A stretch of 64,000 bases of DNA from the NCBI GenBank assembly GCA_039815465.1, contig JBCBZG010000023.1:1-64000 (forward strand), in the 5' to 3' direction. The notes beneath the pieces are model-generated. The model saw only the letters and a program-made list of their open reading frames with translations. It ran no database searches and had not been told where the DNA came from. Shown here piece by piece: positions 30,635 through 39,970 of this stretch. This DNA is from Shimia_B sp039815465. Its GTDB lineage: Bacteria > Pseudomonadota > Alphaproteobacteria > Rhodobacterales > Rhodobacteraceae. The position numbers and the translations under genes were made by a program. Numbering within the stretch: position 1 is the stretch's first letter; the number at the start of each line of letters is the position of its first letter.

Positions 30635-31057
30635 CTACAGGCTATACCGACCTTCGCGCCATTTGATGTATGTCACCGGGTATTCGGTCGGAAAATCGAG
30701 TTTCGTCACTTTGCATGACGCTTCAAATCCCACGAGTTTTTTCGGTTCCGCCCGCGACGAATGCAGCTTTCCAAAACTTAGGTTGCGAAGGACCCGATTA
30801 TCACCGTCGCGCGTGCGCAACTGCGCCTCCCGTAAAGCAAGACGGTTGAACTGGGAGTTCGTCCCGCCGAATGATGAATAGGCAACGCAGACTTCTAATT
30901 TTCCTTCGACGTCAAACACTTGCCAGCGAACGAGCATACCATCATTGCGGGTCCAGTTGAAACGGGTTCCGCCCCAACTTTCGTTGACGACACGGGTCTC
31001 AGCCGCGCTGACGGCAGGCAATAGACAAAGGGCGAGCAATAGAGTGAAGATTCGCAT
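30635..31057 (-). CDS. Hypothetical exported protein
   Basis: 140 residues with a signal peptide, MRIFTLLLALCLLPAVSAAE. The mature part (ETRVVNESWGGTRFNWTRND, VCVAYSSFGGTNSQFNRLAL, EASCKVTKLDFPTEY) has two cysteines that could form a disulfide and is probably a small beta-rich domain. I do not recognise the family. GC content is visibly lower than in the neighbours, a possible sign of transfer. It lies downstream of groEL on the same strand but beyond the groEL terminator, so it should have its own promoter. Confidence 0.7.
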   Translation of the reverse strand: MRIFTLLLALCLLPAVSAAETRVVNESWGGTRFNWTRNDGMLVRWQVFDVEGKLEVCVAYSSFGGTNSQFNRLALREAQLRTRDGDNRVLRNLSFGKLHSSRAEPKKLVGFEASCKVTKLDFPTEYPVTYIKWREGRYSL

Positions 31058-31129
31058 TCAATAAGTCTCTCTTAAATGACAGGGCTTATTGCGGAGTGTT
31101 TCAGGAAACTTAGAAAGTATCAAACAAAA

Positions 31130-31153
31130 GAAAGGGTCCCGAAGGACCCTTTC
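31130..31153 (-). terminator. Terminator of groESL
   Basis: A perfect 10-bp stem (31130-31139 with 31144-31153) around a CGAA loop. Read on the minus strand it is followed by TTTTGTTTG. It lies 42 bases after the groEL stop. A second 8-bp hairpin (31172-31179 with 31184-31191) is even closer to the stop and may support it. Confidence 0.85.
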
Positions 31154-31194
31154 ATTCATGTCGCGGTAAACGCGTTTTCCAAAGAAAACGCTGA

Positions 31195-32838
<1,644 letters not shown>

Positions 32839-32899
32839 GTGTAGCTCCTATCGGTTGAATGTCTTGGGTAGGCCGGGCTTCAGCCCGGCGCGCGCAAAC

Positions 32900-33187
32900 T
32901 CAGCCGATAATGCCGAGGATGTCGCTCTCTTTCATGATCAGCAGCTCTTTGCCGTCCACGGTGACTTCCGTGCCGGACCACTTGCCGAAGAGGATCTTGT
33001 CACCCTCTTTGACGTCCATGGCGATACGGTCGCCATCGTCGTCCTTGGCGCCTGCGCCAACAGCGACCACGAGACCCTCTGCGGGCTTTTCTTTCGCGCT
33101 GTCGGGGATGATCAGACCGCCTGCGGTCTTTTCTTCGCTCTCAACACGTTCAACGAGAACGCGGTCATGAAGCGGTGTGAATGCCAT
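32900..33187 (-). CDS. groES: Co-chaperonin GroES (Hsp10)
   Basis: 95 residues. MAFTPLHDRVLVERVESEEK, the mobile loop EEKTAGGLIIPDSAKEKPAE that binds GroEL, and GDKILFGKWSGTEV are all typical. The ATG at 33187 has a good AAGGAGCATC-type ribosome-binding site; the frame extends to 33229 but that part would cover the CIRCE element. It caps the GroEL ring. Regulation by HrcA through CIRCE is well supported by the sequence. Confidence 0.98.
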   Translation of the reverse strand: MAFTPLHDRVLVERVESEEKTAGGLIIPDSAKEKPAEGLVVAVGAGAKDDDGDRIAMDVKEGDKILFGKWSGTEVTVDGKELLIMKESDILGIIG

Positions 33188-33222
33188 CTTTGATGCTCCT
33201 TGGTAGATCAAAGTTTCTCCCT

Positions 33223-33249
33223 TTAGCACTCCCTAGAGGTGAGTGCTAA
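33223..33249 (-). promoter_or_regulatory. CIRCE operator (HrcA binding site)
   Basis: TTAGCACTC at 33223-33231, 9 spacer bases, GAGTGCTAA at 33241-33249: a perfect match to the CIRCE consensus. It lies between the groES promoter and the groES start, where HrcA blocks transcription until heat shock. hrcA itself is not in this window. Confidence 0.98.
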
Positions 33250-33257
33250 CGGAGCGG

Positions 33258-33286
33258 GAGATAGGCAGTGTGTGGGGAGGAGTCAA
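33258..33286 (-). promoter_or_regulatory. Promoter of groESL
   Basis: On the minus strand TTGACT (33281-33286) and TATCTC (33258-33263) are 17 bases apart, immediately upstream of CIRCE. CTTGAC with CTATCT also resembles the Rhodobacter RpoH consensus, so both housekeeping and heat-shock polymerase may use it. The rest of the spacer up to 33536 holds no gene. Confidence 0.65.
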
Positions 33287-33536
33287 GCGCGGGGCCGCAA
33301 AGATGCCGCTTTGTCCCTGGGGCTCTAAGAAAGGCAACCTCACCATGCGGAAAAGCGATGCCGCTTACGGTCCATGCCCTCCCATTGCGGGCGGGTCCTG
33401 TGCTGCGTCCGGGTTTCCGCTATGTCGCTACAGCCGCCTCGCACATAGTAAAGCCCGCACCATGTTCCTTGCGCGCGATATGTGCTGACATATGTCGGTA
33501 GCGCGAGCGGCACGTAGTGAGAAAGCACAGGCAAGC

Positions 33537-34721
33537 ATGACCCAAAACCACTACGACGCGATCGTCCTGGGAGCGGGGGGCGCTGGGTTGATGGCGGCCG
33601 CAACCGCTGGCCAAGCGGGTGCACGGGTGCTCGTGATTGACCACGCCAACAAGCCGGGCAAGAAAATCCTCATTTCGGGCGGGGGGCGCTGCAACTTTAC
33701 CAACACCGGGACCGAACCCGATAACTTCCTGTCAGAGAACCCGCATTTCGCGAAATCCGCGCTAAGCCGCTACACGCAATGGGATTTTCTGGCGTTGGTG
33801 GAACGCTATAAGATTGCCTGGCACGAGAAAACACTGGGGCAGCTCTTTTGCGATGACTCAGCCCGGCAGATCGTTGCGATGCTCCTTGAAGAATGTCGCC
33901 GTGGCAAAGTCGACATTCGCTTATCGACGGAAATCGGCGACATCGGCCACGCTGATGGCCGGTTCACGGTTGCAGGCGCGACCGCGCCGCACCTAGTCAT
34001 CGCGACGGGCGGGCCGTCCATCCCCAAAATGGGCGCAACGGGTGTGGCCTATGACATCGCGCGCCGCTTTGGCTTGGCCATGGTGACGCCGCGCCCCGCG
34101 CTCGTGCCGTTCACGCTGGGCGCCGAGGACGCGTTGTACAAAGCCATCCCCGGCGTCGCCTTTCCTGCGGAAGCGCGCGTGGGCAATGTGGCGTTTCAAG
34201 AAGCGGCGCTGTTTACGCACAAAGGGCTGTCCGGGCCCGCGATTTTACAGGTCTCGTCCTATTGGGCGCCGGGCGACACTGTTTCGCTATGCGTTCTGCC
34301 GGACGCAGGCACGCTATTGCGTGCCGCGCGTAAGGACATGCCAAAAGCCCATCTAAGGGCAGCCCTATCGCGCCACCTGCCAAACCGCCTGGCGGACGTG
34401 CTTGCCACGCGGATCGGCCTGGAGCGGGAGCTTGGAAACTGTTCTGATGCCGAGCTCAGCGATGCAGCTCAAACCCTTGAGGCGCTCACGTTTCAGCCGA
34501 CCGGCACCGAGGGCTATGCAAAGGCCGAGGTCACCGCAGGCGGGATCGCAACCGACGCCCTATCGTCAAAAACGATGGAGGCCCGCCACGTGCCCGGGCT
34601 CTATGCAATAGGGGAGGCCGTCGATGTCACCGGCTGGCTCGGCGGCTACAACTTTCAGTGGGCCTGGTCATCCGGCGTCGCCGCGGGCCTCGCCATCGCA
34701 GAGCGCGCACGGGGCACGTGA
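33537..34721 (+). CDS. NAD(P)/FAD-dependent oxidoreductase, BaiN/RdsA (HI0933-like) family
   Basis: 394 residues from the ATG at 33537. The FAD-binding motif is VLGAGGAGLMAAATAGQAG; GKKILISGGGRCNFTN is the family signature, followed by LSPVLVPFT-like sequence (RPALVPFTLG) and the C-terminal AIGEAVDVTGWLGGYNFQWA with a second FAD contact. Members are widespread flavoproteins; BaiN was linked to bile acid reduction in gut bacteria, and the role elsewhere is unknown. An upstream extension to 33492 is open but lacks family support. It converges on a broken GFA-like fragment. Confidence 0.9.
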   Translation: MTQNHYDAIVLGAGGAGLMAAATAGQAGARVLVIDHANKPGKKILISGGGRCNFTNTGTEPDNFLSENPHFAKSALSRYTQWDFLALVERYKIAWHEKTLGQLFCDDSARQIVAMLLEECRRGKVDIRLSTEIGDIGHADGRFTVAGATAPHLVIATGGPSIPKMGATGVAYDIARRFGLAMVTPRPALVPFTLGAEDALYKAIPGVAFPAEARVGNVAFQEAALFTHKGLSGPAILQVSSYWAPGDTVSLCVLPDAGTLLRAARKDMPKAHLRAALSRHLPNRLADVLATRIGLERELGNCSDAELSDAAQTLEALTFQPTGTEGYAKAEVTAGGIATDALSSKTMEARHVPGLYAIGEAVDVTGWLGGYNFQWAWSSGVAAGLAIAERARGT

Positions 34722-34868
34722 TCCCGTGACCCGTCTGCTTTCGATCAGAATGCAGGCTGTCTCGGGTTGCCCAGACCCACGGCGGCAAATCTTGCAATGG
34801 CCGTCGCGTCGGATCACGGGATGGCCCTGGGCGACCAGCCTGACCCGTCCGCAATCGCAACTTGCGTG
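34722..34868 (-). pseudogene. Remnant of a GFA (glutathione-dependent formaldehyde-activating) domain gene
   Basis: On the minus strand the frame reads HHASCDCGRVRLVAQGHPVI then RRDGHCKICRRGSGQPE. CxCG and HCxxCRR with this spacing are the zinc-binding motifs at the N-terminus of GFA/CENP-V-type proteins. Only about 50 of the usual 115-140 residues are present, after which the frame runs into the end of the BaiN-like gene on the other strand. No plausible start with ribosome-binding site was seen. Most likely a decayed gene. Confidence 0.5.
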
Positions 34869-34928
34869 ATGCTCCGTAGACGAGACTTCCTCGGTCCTTA
34901 AGTACCGCCATCGGACGGGCCTCAAGCG

Positions 34929-35582
34929 TCAACCCAGGGCATCGCCCCAGTCCTTAAGCCCCGTTTGTCCCGCTGTGCTTAAAGTGTAGACGCCTTTCTC
35001 CACCTTCTGAAACCAGCCGTAGTGGTTGTCGCGCATGATGGTGGTGGCGGTTTTGACGCCCGTGGCCTTGGCAACGATCGCGCCTTTTTCCGCCCCCGCA
35101 TTGGCAAGGTAGAGGGCGCATTTGATGGCGTCTTGGCGGTATCCGGTGACGATGCCGTGGCGCGTAGCGCCACCGGCATTGGGGTCGCCGTCGAGCCGGT
35201 CGAATTCGCGCAGCAGGCGGGCGGTTTTCTTTTTGGCCTTGCGAGGGGCGTAGGGGCCGGGGTCGGCGTGGACCTCGACCAGGCCATCGGCGCGCACCGT
35301 CATCACGCCGAGCCCGAGCCTGCGGCAGAGCGAGATGTTGGCGCGGAGCGCCTTGCGGCCCTTAGGGCGCGGGACGGCGACATAGACTGTGTCCGTGATC
35401 GAAAGCCGCTCAATCGCTTGGTGCAACAAGGTCAAGGAAAACGCGCGCTTCAGCTCGATGATCAGCGGCGGCTCCTCGCCGCGCAGGGCCACGATATCTG
35501 CGGCGCCGACCTCCCCCTTCACGGTGTAGCCTTGGCGGGTCAGATACGCCTTGATCGGGGGGTAAAGATCGGTTTCGCGCAT
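34929..35582 (-). CDS. DUF2161 protein, putative PD-(D/E)XK nuclease fold
   Basis: 217 residues. KGEVGAADIVALRGEEPPLI followed by IELKRAFSL gives the D...(E)xK arrangement of the PD-(D/E)XK nuclease fold. RRLGLGVMTVRADGLVEV and a C-terminal winged-helix-like part (YRQDAIKCALYLANAGAEKG) complete the DUF2161 architecture. A role in DNA processing or repair is inferred from the fold; no partner gene is nearby. The starting ATG at 35582 is the only good one. Confidence 0.82.
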   Translation of the reverse strand: MRETDLYPPIKAYLTRQGYTVKGEVGAADIVALRGEEPPLIIELKRAFSLTLLHQAIERLSITDTVYVAVPRPKGRKALRANISLCRRLGLGVMTVRADGLVEVHADPGPYAPRKAKKKTARLLREFDRLDGDPNAGGATRHGIVTGYRQDAIKCALYLANAGAEKGAIVAKATGVKTATTIMRDNHYGWFQKVEKGVYTLSTAGQTGLKDWGDALG

Positions 35583-35659
35583 CGCCTCAGTCAGCTGTCG
35601 GGGGCCGCGCCCAGCTTTCCGTGCGCGGCCCCCTCCGTCAAGCGGTTGCTCTGCGGCGG

Positions 35660-35845
35660 TTAGCGGCCGCCGGTGCGACCGGGAAAGCGCGGGGGCCGGC
35701 CGCCGCGGACCTTACCCTGCGGGCGCCCCTTTTCGAATGGTCGCGCCCGCAGGTCAGGGCGTGTCGGCTCCGGCTTACGCTGCACGCTGTCTGGCAACAG
35801 GCGAACGGTCCCGCGGGCGGGTGTGGGTTTGGTGAAATCGGGCAT
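35660..35845 (-). CDS. Small basic proline/arginine-rich ORF, uncertain
   Basis: 61 residues (MPDFTKPTPARGTVRLLPDS, then DLRARPFEKGRPQGKVRGGR). It lacks recognisable domains and resembles an unstructured RNA- or protein-binding tail. It lies alone in a 566-base spacer, upstream of the DUF2161 gene on the same strand, with only a modest AGAGG ribosome-binding site. Composition of this kind can arise by chance in GC-rich DNA. Confidence 0.35.
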   Translation of the reverse strand: MPDFTKPTPARGTVRLLPDSVQRKPEPTRPDLRARPFEKGRPQGKVRGGRPPRFPGRTGGR

Positions 35846-35929
35846 AAGGTGCCTCTTGGATCAAAGGATAGACGTGGGTGATAGGCGTCGCCCACCGCAG
35901 GCATGCGGGCACGACGAGGCGTCAGACGC

Positions 35930-36029
35930 TGTCCATTATCAGGGCGCTCCTCAACAAATGAGGGGGCCGCGCGTTCGCGGCTCGGGGATGGGCGGGTTAA
36001 GCCTGCATGTCCATTGTCAGCGCGCTCCT
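35930..36029 (+). repeat. Pair of 22-bp direct repeats before ppaC
   Basis: 35930-35951 and 36008-36029 are the same except at two positions (TGTCCATTATCAGGGCGCTCCT-like core), with a 56-base gap. The 35846-36147 spacer is otherwise without genes. The copies may be binding sites for a regulator or leftovers of an inserted element. Confidence 0.5.
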
Positions 36030-36147
36030 TTGACTGCTCGGCAATTACCTCAGATGCGCCATTTTTGCAAGAGCCGCCCCCCGTGACATCGGTCTGGCCC
36101 GCACCTATAAGGCGCGCGAAATTGCACTCCTCAAGGCAGCGACACCC

Positions 36148-37065
36148 ATGATCAAAGTATTCGGCCACAAAGCCCCCGACACCGATTCCACCTGCTCCGC
36201 GATCCTGTGGGCGTGGTACCTGAACGAGGTGAAGGGTGAGGCGGCGATGCCCGCGCTCCTGGGCGAACCCAACACCGAGGCCGCGTTTGTGCTCGAGCAT
36301 TGGGAGCTTGCAAAGCCCGCGATCATCGACGGTGTGGCCGCAGATGAACCCGTGGTGATCGTGGACACCAACAACCCAGCAGAACTGCCCGATGGGATCA
36401 ATGACGCCGACATCCAGGCCATCATCGACCACCACAAGCTGGTGGGCGGGATCGAAACCAAAGGCCCCATCGACATCACCATCCGCCCCCTCGCCTGCAC
36501 CGCCACGGTCATGGTGGACCTGATGGGCGAGGACGCCGCGAAAATGCCCGCCCCGATGAAGGCTGCGGCGCTGTCGTGCATCCTGTCGGACACGCTGGAG
36601 TTCCGGTCCCCCACCACCACCGATCACGACCGCGCGCTCGCCGCTGAGCTCGCCACCGATCTCGGCATCGACATGGGCGCCTATGCGAGCCAGATGTTTG
36701 AGGCGAAATCCGACGTCAGCGCGTTCTCCGACGCCGAGCTTTTGCGGATGGATTCCAAAGAATACGCGGTGGGCGACACGAAATTCCGTGTCTCCGTGCT
36801 CGAAACCACCGCGCCGCAGATTGTGCTCGACCGTAAGGCCTCGCTGATGGACAGCATGACGACCGTTGCGGCCGAGGATGGCGTAGACCAGGTGCTGCTT
36901 TTTGTCGTGGACATCCTCAATGAAGAGGCAACGATGCTCATCCCCAACGACCTGACGAAAACGGTCGCAGAAAAGAGCTTTGGCGCCACCGTCGACGGCG
37001 ACAGCGTCGTTCTGCCCGGCGTCATGAGCCGCAAAAAGCAGATCATCCCGAACCTCGCGGTCTGA
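36148..37065 (+). CDS. ppaC: Manganese-dependent inorganic pyrophosphatase
   Basis: 305 residues of the DHH family II pyrophosphatases. VFGHKAPDTDS, VIVDTNN, IIDHHKL and ALSCILSDTLEF hold the metal ligands, and the C-terminal DHHA2 domain has GVMSRKKQIIP for substrate binding. It hydrolyses pyrophosphate and drives biosynthesis forward. No CBS regulatory domains are present. The start ATG follows the repeat-bearing spacer, which should carry its promoter. Confidence 0.95.
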   Translation: MIKVFGHKAPDTDSTCSAILWAWYLNEVKGEAAMPALLGEPNTEAAFVLEHWELAKPAIIDGVAADEPVVIVDTNNPAELPDGINDADIQAIIDHHKLVGGIETKGPIDITIRPLACTATVMVDLMGEDAAKMPAPMKAAALSCILSDTLEFRSPTTTDHDRALAAELATDLGIDMGAYASQMFEAKSDVSAFSDAELLRMDSKEYAVGDTKFRVSVLETTAPQIVLDRKASLMDSMTTVAAEDGVDQVLLFVVDILNEEATMLIPNDLTKTVAEKSFGATVDGDSVVLPGVMSRKKQIIPNLAV

Positions 37066-37143
37066 TCCGCGTTCGAGGGGCGTGGCCACTGCGCCGCGCC
37101 TTTACCCATTGCTAGCCCGGCTCGCCCGGGACCGGAGGCCCCA

Positions 37144-38013
37144 ATGCGCATCGTCAACACGCTAGAAGACATTGGCGCCCAGTATGACGCGCTCTTTGTC
37201 GATCTCTGGGGCTGCGTTCACAATGGCGTCGATCCGTTCCCAAGCGCTGTTGCCGCGCTGCAAGCTTACCGCGCGGGCGGCGGTAAGGTCATCCTCGTGA
37301 CGAATGCCCCGCGCCACCGCGCCTCTGTTGCGGCCCAGCTCGACCTGATCGGCGTGGCGACAGACGCCTGGGACGACATCGCGACATCCGGCGATAGCGC
37401 GCGGGCGGCGATGTTTACGGGCGCTGTGGGCGAAAAGGTCTATTTCATTGGCCAGCCCCATGATCAGGCGTTCTTTGACCCGCTCAGCATCATCACCGAC
37501 CCCACCCCCATAACCCAAGTCCCGCTTGATCAAGCGGACGGGATCGTGTGCTGCGGCCCCTTTGACCCGCTGGCCCCGCCCGAAGACAGCCGCGCCGATC
37601 TGCTATTCGCCAAGCAGCGCGGGCTCAAACTGCTCTGCGCGAACCCCGATATCGTCGTGGACCGTGGCGAGACGCGCGAATGGTGCGCAGGCAAGCTGGC
37701 GCAAATGTATACGGAGATGGGGGGCGAGAGCCTCTATTTCGGGAAACCCCATCCGCCGATCTATGACCTCGCGCGGCGCCGTCTGTCGGCCCTGGGCACA
37801 GACGTGCCCGACGGGCGCATCCTGGCCATCGGCGATGGGATCCTCACCGATGTGCGCGGCGCGGTCGGCGAGGATATCGACTGCCTTTTTATCACCGGCG
37901 GCCTCGCTGCGGAGGAGACGAAGACCGACCAGCACCCAGATCCCGATGCGCTTGCCGCGTTTCTGAACAGTGAGCAGATCGAACCCACCTATAGCATCGG
38001 TTACCTGCGGTAA
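37144..38013 (+). CDS. HAD superfamily class IIA hydrolase (TIGR01459 family)
   Basis: 289 residues. The nucleophile motif is FVDLWGCVHNGVDPFP, motif II is VILVTNAPRHRASV, and motif III is AIGDGILTDVRGAVGEDIDC. This pattern is that of the NagD-like subfamily TIGR01459, found mainly in alphaproteobacteria. It is a probable phosphatase of unknown substrate. Promoter and MaoC gene follow at once, and the group HAD, MaoC, ribF is one I recall as recurrent in Rhodobacterales. Confidence 0.88.
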   Translation: MRIVNTLEDIGAQYDALFVDLWGCVHNGVDPFPSAVAALQAYRAGGGKVILVTNAPRHRASVAAQLDLIGVATDAWDDIATSGDSARAAMFTGAVGEKVYFIGQPHDQAFFDPLSIITDPTPITQVPLDQADGIVCCGPFDPLAPPEDSRADLLFAKQRGLKLLCANPDIVVDRGETREWCAGKLAQMYTEMGGESLYFGKPHPPIYDLARRRLSALGTDVPDGRILAIGDGILTDVRGAVGEDIDCLFITGGLAAEETKTDQHPDPDALAAFLNSEQIEPTYSIGYLR

Positions 38014-38021
38014 TTCTGCAT

Positions 38022-38050
38022 TTGCAAAGTAATAATGTTTCGCATATAGC
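38022..38050 (+). promoter_or_regulatory. Promoter before the MaoC-ribF gene group
   Basis: TTGCAA (38022-38027) and TATAGC (38045-38050) are 17 bases apart in a short AT-rich spacer, 38 bases before the MaoC ATG. This is among the best sigma-70-like promoters in the window. Confidence 0.65.
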
Positions 38051-38087
38051 CACGCATAGCGAACATCATTACCCAGCGAGAATCGCC

Positions 38088-38531
38088 ATGCTCGACAATA
38101 TGCCCCGCGGCACCATCGTCATCGAAGACCTCGAAATCGGCATGACACGGCACGTGATGAAGGTGGTCACCGACGAAGATATCGAGATGTTTGCGAAAGT
38201 CTCCACCGACCACAACCCGGTCCACCTGGACGAAGACTACGCGCAAGACACCATTTTTCAGGGCCGCATCGCCCATGGGATGCTGACCGCGGGCCTGATC
38301 AGCGCCGTCATCGGCGAACAGCTCCCCGGGCACGGGACGGTCTATCTGGGTCAGACCATGAAATTCTTGGCCCCCGTGCGCCCCGGCGACCTGGTCCGCG
38401 CCGAGGTCGAAGTGACCGCCATCGACTACGCCAAACGCCGCGTGACCATGGACACGCACTGCGCCGTCGATGGCAAAAAAGTGCTCAAGGGCGAGGCCGT
38501 CGTGCTCGCCCCCTCGCGTAAATTCGACTGA
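38088..38531 (+). CDS. MaoC family dehydratase (enoyl-CoA hydratase 2-like)
   Basis: 147 residues from the ATG at 38088; the frame opens at 38022 but that segment is the promoter. A single hot-dog domain with the hydratase-2 motif DHNPVHLDEDYAQDTIFQGR, where aspartate and histidine are catalytic, and IAHGMLTAGLISAVIGEQLP. It resembles PhaJ-type (R)-specific enoyl-CoA hydratases, which link beta-oxidation to polyhydroxyalkanoate or other (R)-3-hydroxyacyl-CoA use. It precedes ribF by 60 bases in the same direction. Confidence 0.88.
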   Translation: MLDNMPRGTIVIEDLEIGMTRHVMKVVTDEDIEMFAKVSTDHNPVHLDEDYAQDTIFQGRIAHGMLTAGLISAVIGEQLPGHGTVYLGQTMKFLAPVRPGDLVRAEVEVTAIDYAKRRVTMDTHCAVDGKKVLKGEAVVLAPSRKFD

Positions 38532-38591
38532 CGCGCAAAACGTAGCGCCCGCCGCTTGCCGCGCCCCGCGCGCCGGGTTACGTCGCGCGTT

Positions 38592-39530
38592 ATGGAGCGG
38601 TTCACAGACCTTTCAGCGATACCAGCGGCAGCCCGCGGCGCCTCTGTGGCCATCGGAAATTTCGATGGCGTGCATCTGGGGCACCAAGCGGTCATCGCCC
38701 AGGCGCGCCGCGACGGGGCCGCGCTGGGCGTGGTCACGTTCGAGCCGCACCCGCGCAGCTTTTTCGCCGCTGAAAAGGGCCTCCCCAAGCCCCCATTCCG
38801 CCTGATGAGCGCGGAAGCACGGGCGAACCGGCTCGAAAAACTTGGCGTCGAGCGGCTCTTTGAAGTGCCCTTTGACGCGGCCCTCGCAGAACTCAGCCCA
38901 GAAGCCTTCGTCACCGATATCATCGCCACCGGCATCGGGGCGTCGCACGTGGTGGTGGGCCAGGATTTTTGCTTTGGCAAAAATCGTGCGGGCGACACGG
39001 CGGCGCTGCGCGGCCTCGCTAAGGCCCACGGCATCGACGTCACCGTGGCCCAGATGGTGGCCACCGGCGCGACGGAGGTGTCATCCACCAACATCCGCCG
39101 CGCACTGGCCGACGCCCGCCCCGCAGATGCGCGCGCGATGCTGGGCCACTGGCACAGGCTGGAAGGGGAGGTGATCCACGGCCACGCCCGCGGGCGTGAC
39201 CTGGGTTATCCCACCGCAAATATCAGCCTAGGGGACCTCCACCACCCCGCCTACGGCGTCTACGTGGTCGTCGTCGACGTGCTCGATGGTCCCCACGCAG
39301 GCAGCTACCACGGCGCGTCCTCTATCGGGGTGCGCCCCATGTTTGGCGAAAACGCTGCGAATTGCGAGACATTCCTGTTTGATTTCAAGGGCGATCTCTA
39401 TGGCGCCACGATCTCTGTCGGGCTCGTGGCGTATCTGCGCGGGGAGCAAAAGTTTGACGGACTCGACGCGCTCATCGCCCAAATGGGCCGCGACTGCGAC
39501 CGCGCGCGCGCCATCCTAGGCGCTCTGTGA
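38592..39530 (+). CDS. ribF: Bifunctional riboflavin kinase/FAD synthetase
   Basis: 312 residues. The N-terminal nucleotidyltransferase domain has IGNFDGVHLGHQAVI, VVTFEPHPRSFF, VVGQDFCFGKNRAGD and STNIRRAL; the C-terminal flavokinase domain has HARGRDLGYPTANISLG. It converts riboflavin to FMN and then FAD. The ATG at 38592 matches family starts. Its stop overlaps the ycgN start (TGATG), so the two are translated together. Confidence 0.96.
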   Translation: MERFTDLSAIPAAARGASVAIGNFDGVHLGHQAVIAQARRDGAALGVVTFEPHPRSFFAAEKGLPKPPFRLMSAEARANRLEKLGVERLFEVPFDAALAELSPEAFVTDIIATGIGASHVVVGQDFCFGKNRAGDTAALRGLAKAHGIDVTVAQMVATGATEVSSTNIRRALADARPADARAMLGHWHRLEGEVIHGHARGRDLGYPTANISLGDLHHPAYGVYVVVVDVLDGPHAGSYHGASSIGVRPMFGENAANCETFLFDFKGDLYGATISVGLVAYLRGEQKFDGLDALIAQMGRDCDRARAILGAL

Positions 39531-39970
39531 TGCGTGACAAGTTTTGGGAGCGCATCCCGCTCGACAAGATGACCGATCAGGAGTGGGAGGCGCTATGCGA
39601 CGGCTGCGGGAAGTGTTGCCTCAACAAGCTTGAGGACCCCGACACCGGCGAGGTCGCGTTGACGCGCATCGCCTGCCGGCTGCTCGACAACGACACCTGC
39701 CGATGCGCGCAATACGACATCCGCCACCACTTCGTCCCCGAATGCATTCGCATGACGCCCGCAACGATCCCGATGCACAGCTACTGGCTGCCGGGGTCCT
39801 GCGCCTACAAAAGGCTGCACGAGGGCAAAACGCTCCCCACCTGGCACCCACTCCTGACCGGCGACCCGAACAGCGTCCATGAGGCGGGCGTGTCTGTCAG
39901 GGGCTGGACGATCCCGGAATTCGAAGTGCCCGAGGAGGATTGGGAAGACTACATCGTGGGGGAAAGCTGA
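39530..39970 (+). CDS. YcgN family cysteine-cluster protein (UPF0260)
   Basis: 146 residues with eight or more conserved cysteines: LCDGCGKCC, TRIACRLLDNDTCRCAQYD, FVPECIRMTP and LPGSCAYKRLHEG. This is the UPF0260/YkgJ-like zinc or iron-binding cluster. Function unknown. The ATG at 39530 uses the last base of the ribF stop, and the stop overlaps the next ATG in the same way, so ribF, ycgN and the threonine aldolase gene form a tight operon. Confidence 0.93.
   Translation: MRDKFWERIPLDKMTDQEWEALCDGCGKCCLNKLEDPDTGEVALTRIACRLLDNDTCRCAQYDIRHHFVPECIRMTPATIPMHSYWLPGSCAYKRLHEGKTLPTWHPLLTGDPNSVHEAGVSVRGWTIPEFEVPEEDWEDYIVGES

Noticed and set aside
33243..33488. Small plus-strand ORF between groES and the BaiN-like gene
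   Set aside because: It begins inside the CIRCE operator and groES promoter and has no recognisable protein features.
35900..36030. CRISPR-like array
   Set aside because: Only two imperfect 22-bp copies, no palindromic character and no cas genes.
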